A DNA stretch of 64,000 bases from an uncultured Pseudoflavonifractor sp. (lineage in GTDB: Bacteria; Bacillota; Clostridia; Oscillospirales; Oscillospiraceae). Both the position numbers and the translations under genes were made by a program. The number at the start of each line of letters is the position of its first letter. Positions within the stretch are counted from its first letter, which is position 1. The notes beneath the pieces are model-generated. The model made no database searches and was not told the origin of the DNA. It was given only the letters and a program-made list of their open reading frames with translations. This document shows, in pieces, positions 19,171-27,446 of the stretch. The DNA is taken from positions 95,391-159,390 of the forward strand of contig NZ_CALXGI010000001.1 of assembly GCF_944387805.1 (NCBI RefSeq), in the 5' to 3' direction.

Positions 19171-19207
19171 AAACCAGCCCCTGCCGCCAAGCGGCAGGGG
19201 CTGGTTT
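19171..19207 (+). terminator. Intrinsic terminator of the permease gene
   Basis: A 17-bp perfect stem (AAACCAGCCCCTGCCGC) with a 3-base loop, ending in TTT. It is the last structure before the right attachment arm. Confidence 0.9.
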
Positions 19208-19209
19208 CG

Positions 19210-19785
19210 TTATGAGTGCGTCTGCTCTGGGAGGCAGGGGCTTGAAGCTGTCTGGGAAACATCCACGTCCCACTGGATGGGTTCCATGCCGATGGAGCGG
19301 ATGGCGCTGATGACGGTGTCGTTGTATTCGCCGTAGGGCGGGCGGATCAGAGTGGGACGCACCCCTGTGACCGCCTCAATCTTGTCGCTGCACGCCTCCA
19401 CATCTGCGATGATCTCCTCCCGGGAGAGCTTTGACATATGGGCGTGGGTGTTGGAGTGATTCATCACCTCATGCCCCGCGTCGTGGAGAGCCTTGACAGA
19501 CTCGGGATATTTGTCCACCCAGTCCCCCACCACAAAAAAGGTGGCCTTTACATTGTACCGGCCCAAAATGTCAATGAGTTCCTGGGTGTCCTCATTTCCC
19601 CAGGCGGCGTCAAAGGAGATGGAGATCATCTTCTGATCCCGCTGCACGCAGTAGATGGGCAGCTGGCGGGTGGCGGCGGACGCGCCTACCACAGCGGGAT
19701 GATTGACCACGTAGAACATGGCGGCCGCAGCCAGCACACAGGCAAAGGCCGCCAGGATTTTGCGCCGGACCAATAACAACTTCAT
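19210..19785 (-). CDS. pdaB: 5' part of split pdaB (polysaccharide deacetylase)
   Basis: Starts at ATG 19785 after GGGAGG. Residues 1-175 belong to PdaB: an N-terminal membrane segment (9-28), SFDAAWGNED with catalytic Asp59, metal-site His110 and His114 in NHSNTHAH, and RPPYGEYND. At QWDVD the frame runs into the element, which adds 16 unrelated residues (VSQTASSPCLPEQTHS) and a stop. The missing 80 residues, including the active-site His, are at 4087-4329. PdaB acts on peptidoglycan during sporulation in Bacillus, so the gene is likely useful only in sporulating cells. A CATATGATA at 19827-19819 resembles the sigma-K -10 consensus, with a poor -35. As it stands the product should be inactive. 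Confidence 0.9.
   Translation of the reverse strand: MKLLLVRRKILAAFACVLAAAAMFYVVNHPAVVGASAATRQLPIYCVQRDQKMISISFDAAWGNEDTQELIDILGRYNVKATFFVVGDWVDKYPESVKALHDAGHEVMNHSNTHAHMSKLSREEIIADVEACSDKIEAVTGVRPTLIRPPYGEYNDTVISAIRSIGMEPIQWDVDVSQTASSPCLPEQTHS
19240..19263. repeat. Right attachment junction (inverted arm plus core)
   Basis: The arm GCTTGAAGCTGTCTGGGAAA ends at 19259, followed by C and the ATC core at 19261-19263. The arm is the inverse of 4333-4354 (16/18 central bases). Bases from 19261 upward are pdaB coding sequence. Confidence 0.8.
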
Positions 19786-20190
19786 AGTCAGATACCTCCC
19801 AGAGCTTTTTGTGGTATCTATCATATGTGTGGGGAAGAGGCGGCATGTCGGCGGAGGAGAGAGGGCGGAAAACAAAGGCACGCTAAAGAGGGAGAAAGTG
19901 GAGACGGATTGTTAAGGAATCCAGACAAATGGGGAATTTAAATCGACTGTGTGAACATTGGTTTTCTCCTGAAAGACACTTGAACACTTTAACCTGATAT
20001 AGTATGAAAACTTTTTCAGAGAAAACGCCATTCACAAAATGAATAAATATTTAATGGAAATAGATGGGAATATTAAGAGGAAAAAGCGGATGAAGGGGTA
20101 AAAATGTCTTAACAAAAATAAAAAAGGCAGACAATGAAACTAAAAAAGTACGAAATGGAAAGAAAAAGAAAGGCGCGCCGCAGAAAACAC

Positions 20191-20219
20191 TTGCATATAG
20201 ATAAAGACTAGACTATAAT
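20191..20219 (+). promoter_or_regulatory. Promoter of the amidohydrolase-LLM operon
   Basis: TTGCAT (20191-20196), a 17-base spacer and TATAAT (20214-20219). The whole 19882-20287 interval is AT-rich with no gene. Between promoter and start lies a short inverted repeat, GACGAA (20239-20244) ... TTCGTC (20259-20264), a possible operator. Confidence 0.75.
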
Positions 20220-20287
20220 AATCAACAATAAAAAACACGACGAATTTGGTCAAGTATTTTTCGTCAGGCAAAAGGAGCAGAGGAACT

Positions 20288-21550
20288 GTGAGGACAATAC
20301 TGATTCGCTGCGGAAAGCTGTTCGACGGGATTCGGGACGAGCTGCAGCCTGAAATGGAAATTCTGGTCAAGGGGAATCGGATTGAAATGGTGGGGAAGAA
20401 CCTGCCGGCAGGTGAGGAGTGCCGGGTGGTGGACCTGTCGGACAAGACGGTGACGCCCGGCATGATTGACGCCCACGTCCACGCCGACGCCTTTGACAAC
20501 GACAAGATGTTCATGGAGACCATCTTCGCCTCCTCCACTTACCGGGCCCTGGGGACCCTGCACACGCTTCAGCACGCCCTGCGCCGGGGCTTTACCGCCA
20601 TCCGGGTGCCCGGCACCATCGAACCCTTTGACTACGGCATTGCCGATGTGGCCCGCTCCATCGAGCGGGGGTACTTTGACGGCGCCCGGCTGGTCTACTC
20701 CTTCGGCGCCCTGGGCACCCCCGGCGGCCACACCGACCTGAGCCAGCGGCTGTACCAGAACCCCCTGCTGGCGGAGATGTACACCAGCAAGGTCCAGGGG
20801 CTGGGCAACGGGGCTGACTTCTTCCGGGGGGCGGTGCGCCAGCAGGTGAAGTACGGCGCCCAGTTCATTAAAATCATGGCCAGCGGCGGTTTTGCCTCCC
20901 CCAACGACAGCCCGGAGGACAAACAGCTCACCGACGAGGAGTTCGCCGCCATTATCGACACCGCCCACGCCCTGGGCAAGCCCTGTACCGCCCATGTGTA
21001 CGCTCCCTATGTGATGCAGTGCCTGCTGGATCTGGGCATCGACGGCATGGAGCACGGCTCCCTCATGGATGAGGAGACGGCGGAGCGGTTCGAGCAGTCG
21101 GGGACCTATCTGGTGCCAACCTTCCTGCCCTACGAGGAGATTGTTCACCCCGACGAGGAGAAGCTGGCCAAAAAGGAGCCTGTCTTTCAGCGGAAGCTGC
21201 GGCAGTACCAGGCCCGGCTCCAGAACAGCCGGGAGATTATCCGCAAGAGCAATATCCGCCTTGGCTACGGCACCGATCTGGTGGCAGTGTACCAGCCCTA
21301 CGAAAACGGCAGAGAGTATGCCTGCTGGCTCCGCAGCGGAATGGACCCCTTCCGGGCGCTCAAGGCGGCCACCAGCGTCAACGCCCAGATCCTGGGCCTG
21401 GACCAGGTGGGCACCATCGAGCCGGGCAAGCTGGCCGACATTGCCGCCTGGAACCGGGACCTGCTCACCGACGAGAACGCTCTGCTGGACTGCGCCTTTG
21501 TCATGAAGGACGGCGTGGAGTACGAGACGGAGTGTGGACTGGATGGATGA
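20288..21550 (+). CDS. Imidazolonepropionase-like amidohydrolase
   Basis: A 420-residue metal-dependent amidohydrolase from GTG 20288 (AAAGGAG and GAGG upstream). Metal-site landmarks are DAHVHAD (about 60), a KIMASGG strand with Lys (about 195), HVYAPYV and GMEHGS (later His ligands), and YGTDLV with the Asp. These are typical of the imidazolonepropionase/prolidase-like branch, which hydrolyses cyclic amides or N-blocked amino acids. The natural substrate is not deducible. It is the first gene of an operon with two LLM oxidoreductases and an M20 hydrolase, and overlaps the next gene by 17 bases. Confidence 0.8.
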   Translation: MRTILIRCGKLFDGIRDELQPEMEILVKGNRIEMVGKNLPAGEECRVVDLSDKTVTPGMIDAHVHADAFDNDKMFMETIFASSTYRALGTLHTLQHALRRGFTAIRVPGTIEPFDYGIADVARSIERGYFDGARLVYSFGALGTPGGHTDLSQRLYQNPLLAEMYTSKVQGLGNGADFFRGAVRQQVKYGAQFIKIMASGGFASPNDSPEDKQLTDEEFAAIIDTAHALGKPCTAHVYAPYVMQCLLDLGIDGMEHGSLMDEETAERFEQSGTYLVPTFLPYEEIVHPDEEKLAKKEPVFQRKLRQYQARLQNSREIIRKSNIRLGYGTDLVAVYQPYENGREYACWLRSGMDPFRALKAATSVNAQILGLDQVGTIEPGKLADIAAWNRDLLTDENALLDCAFVMKDGVEYETECGLDG

Positions 21551-22544
21551 GCAGGGCTTTACGCTGGCGGAGACCGGCGTCTCCTTTCCCGGAGGACTGA
21601 GCGCCGACGTATTGATGAACACGGTCCGGCAGGCGGAGGCGGACGGCTTCCGCTCCTGCTGGATCTCTGAGGACTATTTCAACGGCGGGGCCATGGCCAC
21701 TGCCGGGGCTCTGGCCGCCGTCACCAGCCGGATCGAGCTGGGGGTGGGGGTGGTCAACCCCTATACCCGCACCCCGGTGCTCACCGCCATGGAGGCAGCG
21801 GCGGTGGACGCGGTATCCCGGGGACGGTTCATGCTGGCCATGGGCTCCAGCAACCGCCGCTGGATTGAGGAGAAGATGTGTATCCCGTTCCAGAAGCCCA
21901 TCACCCATGTGGCGGAGGCGGTAGAGATGATCCGCACCCTTATCGGCACCGGCCGCCTGGACTTTGACGGACAGTGCCTCCACGCCCACAATGTGGCCCT
22001 GGATTTTGTGCCCTACCGGCGGGATATGCCGGTATATATGGGCGTCCGGGGCGAGCGGGCCCTGGGGCTGGCAGGGGAACACGCCGACGGCGTGCTGCTG
22101 TCCATTATGAGCGCTGCCCCCTATGTGGCCTGGGCAAGAGAGCAGGTGGATCAGGGGGCTGCCCGGGCCGGCCGCGCGGAACGGGTGCAGATAGCCGCCT
22201 ACATCCCCCTGTTTGTGGGCGACAGGGAGGAGGGGCGCAGAGCCTTTGCCAATACCTTGTCCTTCTATCTGGGCCGGTCGGCGGAGCAGCCCTTTGTCCG
22301 TCAGTCCGGGGCGCTGCCCCGGGAGATCGCCCCCATCGCCGCCAAAATCGCGGCGGGGGAGGACGCGTCTGACCTCATCACCTGGGAGCTGGCCGACCGC
22401 TTTGCCGTTATCGGCAGCCCGGATCACTGCCGGGAGCGGCTGGCCGAATACCGCGCCGCCGGACTGGACCAACCCATCCTGTGCGCCTGCGACGGCGTCA
22501 GCGCCCTGGATATGATGGGCTTTGCCAAAGAAATTCTGAAGTAA
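21534..22544 (+). CDS. LLM-class (F420- or flavin-dependent) oxidoreductase
   Basis: A 336-residue luciferase-like TIM-barrel protein resembling the Mer branch (F420-dependent methylenetetrahydromethanopterin reductase type). Landmarks are AETGVSFPGG at the N-terminus, SCWISEDYF, ELGVGVVNPYTRTP and GRFMLAMGSS. Members use F420H2 or FMNH2; I infer F420 because F420 synthesis genes lie 17 kb downstream in the same locus. The GTG start at 21534 overlaps the amidohydrolase; ATG 21543 is an alternative with better spacing to GGAG. Overlap suggests coupled translation and a shared pathway. Confidence 0.8.
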   Translation: MDWMDEQGFTLAETGVSFPGGLSADVLMNTVRQAEADGFRSCWISEDYFNGGAMATAGALAAVTSRIELGVGVVNPYTRTPVLTAMEAAAVDAVSRGRFMLAMGSSNRRWIEEKMCIPFQKPITHVAEAVEMIRTLIGTGRLDFDGQCLHAHNVALDFVPYRRDMPVYMGVRGERALGLAGEHADGVLLSIMSAAPYVAWAREQVDQGAARAGRAERVQIAAYIPLFVGDREEGRRAFANTLSFYLGRSAEQPFVRQSGALPREIAPIAAKIAAGEDASDLITWELADRFAVIGSPDHCRERLAEYRAAGLDQPILCACDGVSALDMMGFAKEILK

Positions 22545-22576
22545 TTACATAGATATTTAGAAAGAAGGCATGTGTC

Positions 22577-24013
22577 ATGGAACGGAAAGACGAGATTGAT
22601 GCACTGGTAGAGGATAACTCCGCCGTATTCGAGGACGTAGCCGACCAGATCTGGGGCTTTGCCGAGATGTGCTATGAGGAAAAGCAGTCCGCTGCCCTCC
22701 AGAAGAAGGTGCTGCGGGAGCTGGGCTTTACCATCAACGACCAGATCAAGGGCATGGACACCGCATTTATCGCCTCTTACGGCGAGGGACACCCCATTAT
22801 CGCCATTCTGGGCGAGTACGACGCCCTGGCCGGCCTGAACCAGACGGCCGACTGCGTCGACCGCAAGCCCATGGAGGAGGGCAAGCCGGGCCATGGCTGC
22901 GGCCACAACCTGCTGGGCGCCGGGTCCATGTGCGCGGTGAACGCGGTGAAGAAGTACATGGAGGCCCACAATGTGAAGGGCACCATCCGGTACTACGGCT
23001 GCCCTGCTGAGGAGGGCGGCAGCGCCAAGACCTTCATGGTGCGGGACGGCTACTTCAAGGACTGCGACATTGAGCTGTCCTGGCACCCCGCCCAGTTCAA
23101 CTACGGCTGGGACGGCGTGGACTGCCTGGGCACCTATAACGTTCTGTTCAAGTTCAAGGGCATTTCCGCCCATGCGGCCGCCTGCCCCCAGCTGGGCCGC
23201 AGCGCGCTGGATGCCTGCGAGCTGATGAACGTGGGCGTCAACTACCTGCGGGAGCATGTTATCCCCGAGGCCCGCATGCACTACGCCTATCTGAACGCCG
23301 GCGGCACCGCCCCCAACGTGGTCCCCGCCGAGGCTGAGCTGAGCTACGTCATCCGCGCCCCCAAGATGAGCGATATGTATGACATCGCCGACCGGGTCAT
23401 CAAGTGCGCCCAGGGCGCGGCCCTGATGACGGGGACTGAGATGACCTACAAGGTGGTCTCGGGCACTTCCAACCTCATCAGCACCAAGATTGTCCGGGAC
23501 CGCTTTGACGCCAATCTGGACAAGTACCTCCCCGTGCCCTACACCGAGGAGGAGCTGGCCTACGCCAAAAAGTTTAAGGACACCCTGGACAAGAGCGATG
23601 AGAAGCGGCTGATCCACTGCATCCAGCTTGCGTACCCCGAGAAGAGCAGCGAGGAAGTGCGGGCCATGTATGAGGAGCCCATGGCAAACTGGTACTGCCA
23701 CGAGGTGGGCAACGGCGCTTCCACCGATGCGGGCGACGTGTCCTGGGTGGTGCCCGGCTGCCAGCTCCACGTGGCCTGCTATCCTGCCGGCCTGCCCTTC
23801 CACTCCTGGCAGATGGTGGCCATGGGCAAGTCCAGCCTGGCCAAGAAGGGCATGAAAACCGCCGCCAAGGTGCTGGCCATGACCGCCCTGGACTTTATGC
23901 TGGATCCCGCCATGCTGGAGCAGGCCCGGAAGGACTATCTGGCAGCGCTGGACGGCGAGACCTACCGCTGCCCCCTGCCCGACGACCTGCAGCCCGGCGA
24001 CAAGAGCCTTTAA
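22577..24013 (+). CDS. M20-family amidohydrolase (AbgB-like)
   Basis: A 478-residue metallo-amidohydrolase, the same length as AbgB of p-aminobenzoyl-glutamate hydrolase. Metal-binding motifs include GEYDAL (about 75), GHGCGHNLLGAGS (about 105-115), CPAEEGGSAK (about 145) and SWHPAQ (about 172). A dimerisation domain inserts from about 190 to 310. Enzymes of this branch split amide bonds of N-acyl amino acids or dipeptides. It lies between two LLM genes, 32 and 20 bases from them, and so probably acts in the same catabolic route. Confidence 0.85.
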   Translation: MERKDEIDALVEDNSAVFEDVADQIWGFAEMCYEEKQSAALQKKVLRELGFTINDQIKGMDTAFIASYGEGHPIIAILGEYDALAGLNQTADCVDRKPMEEGKPGHGCGHNLLGAGSMCAVNAVKKYMEAHNVKGTIRYYGCPAEEGGSAKTFMVRDGYFKDCDIELSWHPAQFNYGWDGVDCLGTYNVLFKFKGISAHAAACPQLGRSALDACELMNVGVNYLREHVIPEARMHYAYLNAGGTAPNVVPAEAELSYVIRAPKMSDMYDIADRVIKCAQGAALMTGTEMTYKVVSGTSNLISTKIVRDRFDANLDKYLPVPYTEEELAYAKKFKDTLDKSDEKRLIHCIQLAYPEKSSEEVRAMYEEPMANWYCHEVGNGASTDAGDVSWVVPGCQLHVACYPAGLPFHSWQMVAMGKSSLAKKGMKTAAKVLAMTALDFMLDPAMLEQARKDYLAALDGETYRCPLPDDLQPGDKSL

Positions 24014-24033
24014 GCCACCGGAAGGAGCACAAC

Positions 24034-25071
24034 ATGAAGCGAAAACTGGAATTCGGCGTGGGCATCCCTACCGGCACCGAGGGCCTGATGTACCCCATCC
24101 CCTTTGTGGAGGACATCCGGGACAACATCCGCATTGCGGAGAAGGCCGAGGAGCTGGGGTATGACTCCGTCTGGGGCAACGACCATATCGCCACCCAGCG
24201 CTATGTGGTGGAGGACTTCGGACAGGCCCCCAACTACTTTGCCCCCCTCATCACCCTGGCCGCCATCGGCGAGCACACCAAGAACCTGAAGCTGGCCACC
24301 GCCCTGCTGGTGCTGCCCTTCCGGCAGCCCGGTATCCTGGCCAAGGAGCTGTCCAGCCTGGACCGGCTGTGCGGCGGACGGCTCATGCTGGGCGTGGGCA
24401 TGGGCGCCTACCGGGAGGAGTTTGAGGCCCTGTTCGGCAGCCGGGCCAAGGGCAAGATGCGGGGCAAGATGGTGGATGAGTCCCTGGAGATTCTTCACCG
24501 CCTATTTACCGAGGACGTGGTGACCTACAAGGGAGAGTACTTTGAGGTGGAGAACCTTCAGAGCACCCCCAAGCCGGTGTCCAATCCCTTCCCCTTCTAC
24601 ATTGGCGGAAACAGCGAGAACGGCATGGCCCGGGCTGCTAAGTATGGCCAGGGCTGGCTGCCCAGCGGCTTTACTGTGGCCGAGATGGCCCAGCGGGCGG
24701 CCCGCCTGCGGGAGATGCTGGAGCGCAACGGCCGGCCCGCTGATGCGCTTGACATTGCGCCCCAGTTTACAGTGTCTCTGGGGAAAACCCATGAGGAAGC
24801 GTGGAATAAATATACCAAATCTCAGCAGTACCGGCACATGCTTACCCTGGCTTCTTCCACAATGAAAGGCATGGATTTAAGCGATTGTGTCAACCGTGAC
24901 CTGATTGGAACGCCGGAAGAGGTGCTGGAGCGTATTGGGGAATACCGGGAAGCAGGGGTCACAAGTTTCCCAGCCATCCTGTTTACCGCCAATAATATGC
25001 CGGAATTCTTTGATGAAATGCAGTGGTTTGCGGAAGATGTCGTAAAAAAGGCGAAGATTGACATCGAATGA
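24034..25071 (+). CDS. LLM-class oxidoreductase, mosaic 3' end
   Basis: A 345-residue luciferase-like oxidoreductase and clear paralogue of the gene at 37092-38111 (shared GTEGLMYPIP, SVWGNDHI, FGQAP, PLITLAA, GAYREEFEA). The family uses F420H2 or FMNH2. Codon use changes sharply near base 24745: upstream is the GC-rich style of the neighbours, downstream is rich in AAA, GAA, TTT and ATT codons although the protein stays in register with the paralogue. This suggests replacement of the last third by recombination with a lower-GC copy. It is the last gene of the amidohydrolase operon. No terminator is obvious; a palindromic promoter follows. Confidence 0.82.
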   Translation: MKRKLEFGVGIPTGTEGLMYPIPFVEDIRDNIRIAEKAEELGYDSVWGNDHIATQRYVVEDFGQAPNYFAPLITLAAIGEHTKNLKLATALLVLPFRQPGILAKELSSLDRLCGGRLMLGVGMGAYREEFEALFGSRAKGKMRGKMVDESLEILHRLFTEDVVTYKGEYFEVENLQSTPKPVSNPFPFYIGGNSENGMARAAKYGQGWLPSGFTVAEMAQRAARLREMLERNGRPADALDIAPQFTVSLGKTHEEAWNKYTKSQQYRHMLTLASSTMKGMDLSDCVNRDLIGTPEEVLERIGEYREAGVTSFPAILFTANNMPEFFDEMQWFAEDVVKKAKIDIE

Positions 25072-25080
25072 AAAAATACA

Positions 25081-25120
25081 AATTGTCAACCTTGACAATT
25101 GGGGAAAAGACGTGTATTCT
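25081..25120 (+). promoter_or_regulatory. Promoter with palindromic operator for the dpp operon
   Basis: A perfect palindrome AATTGTCAA-CC-TTGACAATT (25081-25100) contains the -35 TTGACA (25092-25097). A 17-base spacer leads to TATTCT (25115-25120). A protein bound to the palindrome would block RNA polymerase. Half sites ATTGTC/GACAAT recur at 39661-39682. Confidence 0.75.
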
Positions 25121-25133
25121 ATCCATAAGGTTT

Positions 25134-25155
25134 TTTTACAGTGAAGTGTTAAAAA
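25134..25155 (+). promoter_or_regulatory. Candidate regulator site shared with the F420 regulator operon
   Basis: TTTTACAGTGAAGTGTTAAA and the next two A bases are 19/22 identical to 39508-39529. It lies just past the dpp promoter, where repressors often bind. The YheO-like regulator at 38806-39489 is the obvious candidate. Confidence 0.55.
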
Positions 25156-25460
25156 ATTTTTATTAGGTTAAATAATTCCTAATGCATGGATTGCGAGAAT
25201 CCAGTATCCGAACTTCCCAAACCAATACCCGGAGAAGAGCTGGCAAAGGCGCCGATAAGGTTCTCCCGGATCGAAGACGCAACAGGGCGCCGGATACCGA
25301 ACGAGAGCAAAGCTGCTCCTAAGTAGGTGCCGCTTTGCTCTCGCTGCTTTTCCCGGGTGGTAAGCGGACAGGCTGGAATCGAAACGCAAATCAGGCGATA
25401 GAAGCAGGTGACCACGGCCTGTTTTTATACAAGCTGACAGGAAAGGAATGGCCTGACAAC
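25156..25460 (+). ncRNA. Structured leader of the dpp operon (possible T-box-like)
   Basis: No gene. The transcript from 25120 has a ~330-base leader. It can form GGAGAA/TTCTCC (25231-25266), a 12-bp perfect hairpin CGAGAGCAAAGC (25302-25343) followed by a T-rich stretch, GGGTGGTAAGCGG at 25355-25367 (close to the T-box core GGGTGGTACCGCGG), and ACAGGC/GCCTGT followed by TTTTT near 25424. This suggests attenuation. No clear T-box stem I was identified, so the class is uncertain. Confidence 0.35.
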
Positions 25461-26474
25461 ATGAACTTAAAGTATATCGCAAAACGACTGCTATACGCGA
25501 TTCCGGCGGTGGTGCTGGTGGTCATCATCATCTTCCTCCTGACCCGCGTCATGCCGGGCGACCCGGCCCGGGCTTACCTGGGCGAGATGGCCACCCAGGA
25601 GCAGGTGGAACAGCTGCGAGAAGAGTGGGGCCTTAACGACCCGCTGCCCGTCCAGTTTGTCCGTTACGTCAGCGGCATCCTCCACGGGGATTTCGGCTAC
25701 TCCAACCGGACTCACGACACAGTGCTCAACGACTTCATCAAGCGCCTCCCCGCCAGCCTGGAGCTGGCGCTGTGGGCGCTGGCCATCGCCATCCTTATCG
25801 GCGTACCCCTGGGCATTGCCTCGGCCACCCATAAGAATTCGCCGCTGGACCACGGCGCCCGAATTTTCTCCATGCTGGGCGCCACCATGCCGGTATTCTG
25901 GTTCGGCCTGATGCTTATCCTCATTTTCTATGCCACCGCGGGCATCGCTCCGGCCCCAACCGGGCGCATCAGCATGGGGATCAACCCGCCCACCACCATT
26001 ACCGGCATGTATGTGCTGGACAGCATTCTCACCGGTGATATGGTGGCGCTGAAGGACTCTGTGTCCCACATCATTCTCCCTGCCATCACGCTGAGCATGT
26101 CCACCATGGCGGTCATGGCCCGTATGACCCGGGCCAGCATGCTGGAGGTCCTGGGCCAGGACTACATCCGTACCGCACGGGCCAAGGGCATGAAGGAGCG
26201 CATTGTCATCTACCGCCACGCCCTGCGCAACGCCCTTATCCCCATCCTCACCGTGCTGGGCGGCCAGTTCGGAATGATGCTGGGCTACACCGTAGTGGTG
26301 GAGACCATCTTCTCCTGGCCGGGCATTGGCTTCTATGTCACAGACGCCATCCTGAACGTGGACTACAACCCGGTCCAGGCCTTCGCCCTGTTCAGCGCCC
26401 TGCTGTACGTGGTCATCAACCTGGTGCTGGATATTCTGTACACGGTGGTGGACCGCCGGGTCAAGTACGACTGA
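25461..26474 (+). CDS. Peptide ABC transporter permease (DppB type)
   Basis: A 337-residue permease with six membrane segments, the first at residues 10-32, and the inner-membrane transport motif LGQDYIRTARAKGMKERIVIYRHALRNALIP (shown here only as a landmark region, about 230-260). It starts at ATG 25461 at a rather long spacing from GAAAGGA. DppB/OppB subunits pair with DppC to form the channel of di- or oligopeptide importers. It is the first gene of dppBC-A-DF on the plus strand, 42 bases before dppC. Confidence 0.9.
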   Translation: MNLKYIAKRLLYAIPAVVLVVIIIFLLTRVMPGDPARAYLGEMATQEQVEQLREEWGLNDPLPVQFVRYVSGILHGDFGYSNRTHDTVLNDFIKRLPASLELALWALAIAILIGVPLGIASATHKNSPLDHGARIFSMLGATMPVFWFGLMLILIFYATAGIAPAPTGRISMGINPPTTITGMYVLDSILTGDMVALKDSVSHIILPAITLSMSTMAVMARMTRASMLEVLGQDYIRTARAKGMKERIVIYRHALRNALIPILTVLGGQFGMMLGYTVVVETIFSWPGIGFYVTDAILNVDYNPVQAFALFSALLYVVINLVLDILYTVVDRRVKYD

Positions 26475-26515
26475 GCAGGACCAAACACTTCGGAATGAAA
26501 ATGTGGGTGTGAAAC

Positions 26516-27400
26516 ATGAAGAAGAAAAAACAAATCGAAGGAGAACAGCTGGCGCCGCGGCACGCCTCCGGCTGGCAGATCTTCTGCCGAAACAAGCTGG
26601 CTGTGGTGGGGCTGTGCTTCATCCTCTTCTGGGTGGCGATGGCCCTGCTGGCGCCGGTTATCTCCCCTTACGAGCCCAACGCGCTGGACTACTCGGTGAG
26701 CCAGCAGCCCCCCAGTCTCCAGCACCTGCTGGGCACCGACCAGTACGGCCGCGACATCCTCACCAGAGTGCTCTACGGCGCGCGGATCAGCATGTGGTGC
26801 GGCGTCATCTCGGTGGGAATCTCCCTGATCATCGGCACCGTGCTGGGCGGCATCGCCGGCTACTACGGCGGCGTGGTGAGCATTATCATCATGCGCGTCA
26901 TGGACGCCATGTGCGCCTTCCCTTCCCTGGTGCTGGCCATCGTCATCGCAGCCGCCATCGGCAAGGGCACCGTCAGCGCCATGCTGGCCGTGGGCATTGT
27001 CAGCATCCCGGATTACGCCCGGCTTATGTTCGCCGAGACCTCCAGCATCCGGGGCAGGCCCTACATCGAGGCCGGTGTGGCTATCGGCCTGAAGAACTCC
27101 CAGCTGATTTTCCGCCATGTGCTCCCCAACTGCATGAGCCAGCTGCTGGTGAAAGCCACCCTGGGCCTGGGCTTCGCCATCCTGACCGTGTCCAGCCTGA
27201 GCTTCCTGGGCATGGGCGTCCAGCCCCCCACGGCCGAGTGGGGCAACATGATCTCCGACGCCCGGTCCTACATTATCAGCGGCCAGTGGTGGATGGCCAC
27301 CTTCCCCGGCCTGGCAATTATGACTTCTATTCTGGGCTTTAACCTGGTGGGCGACGGCGTCCGCGATATTCTGGACCCCAGAAACCGTACCGGCGTATAA
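26516..27400 (+). CDS. Peptide ABC transporter permease (DppC type)
   Basis: A 294-residue permease with an N-terminal cytoplasmic tail, a membrane segment at about 28-50, LLGTDQYGRDILTRVLYGARIS (the OppC N-terminal region) and a transport domain with the EAA-type loop near YIEAGVAIGLKNSQLIFRHV. It partners the upstream DppB. The gene sits between dppB and the substrate-binding protein gene, 46 bases before it. Confidence 0.9.
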   Translation: MKKKKQIEGEQLAPRHASGWQIFCRNKLAVVGLCFILFWVAMALLAPVISPYEPNALDYSVSQQPPSLQHLLGTDQYGRDILTRVLYGARISMWCGVISVGISLIIGTVLGGIAGYYGGVVSIIIMRVMDAMCAFPSLVLAIVIAAAIGKGTVSAMLAVGIVSIPDYARLMFAETSSIRGRPYIEAGVAIGLKNSQLIFRHVLPNCMSQLLVKATLGLGFAILTVSSLSFLGMGVQPPTAEWGNMISDARSYIISGQWWMATFPGLAIMTSILGFNLVGDGVRDILDPRNRTGV

Positions 27401-27446
27401 AGGCAGAATTCAAGTAATTCAATCAAAGAGAAAAGAGGTAAAGAGA

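Larger units (their letters stand above)
4330..19263. mobile_element. 14.9-kb serine-recombinase element splitting pdaB (skin-like)
   Basis: The element is bounded by a 3-base GAT core present at both junctions. Just inside each core are inverted arms (4333-4354 and 19240-19260) that agree at 16 of 18 central bases. This is what an attP with palindromic arms leaves after integration by a large serine recombinase; the GA core dinucleotide matches that used by TnpX/TndX-type recombinases. Removing one core plus the interior restores an intact pdaB frame. Contents: a small membrane protein, permuted GH3, an unknown protein, a two-component pair, the recombinase, Crp/Fnr, xdhABC and a purine permease. 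There are no phage, replication or conjugation genes. The recombinase lies mid-element rather than at an end, which is unusual. Recombinase-mediated insertion is inferred; the split gene and the arms are seen directly. Confidence 0.85.

Noticed and set aside
4330..19263. Interpretation of the element as a prophage or conjugative element
   Set aside because: No capsid, terminase, lysis, relaxase, replication or conjugation genes are visible; only the recombinase is a mobility gene.
19819..19827. Sigma-K promoter for pdaB
   Set aside because: CATATGATA fits the -10 pattern CATAnnnTA, but no convincing -35 is found at the right distance, so I do not call it as a promoter feature.
25168..25482. 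Minus-strand frames in the dpp leader region
   Set aside because: Short, no RBS, no recognisable domain; the region is better explained as a leader RNA.
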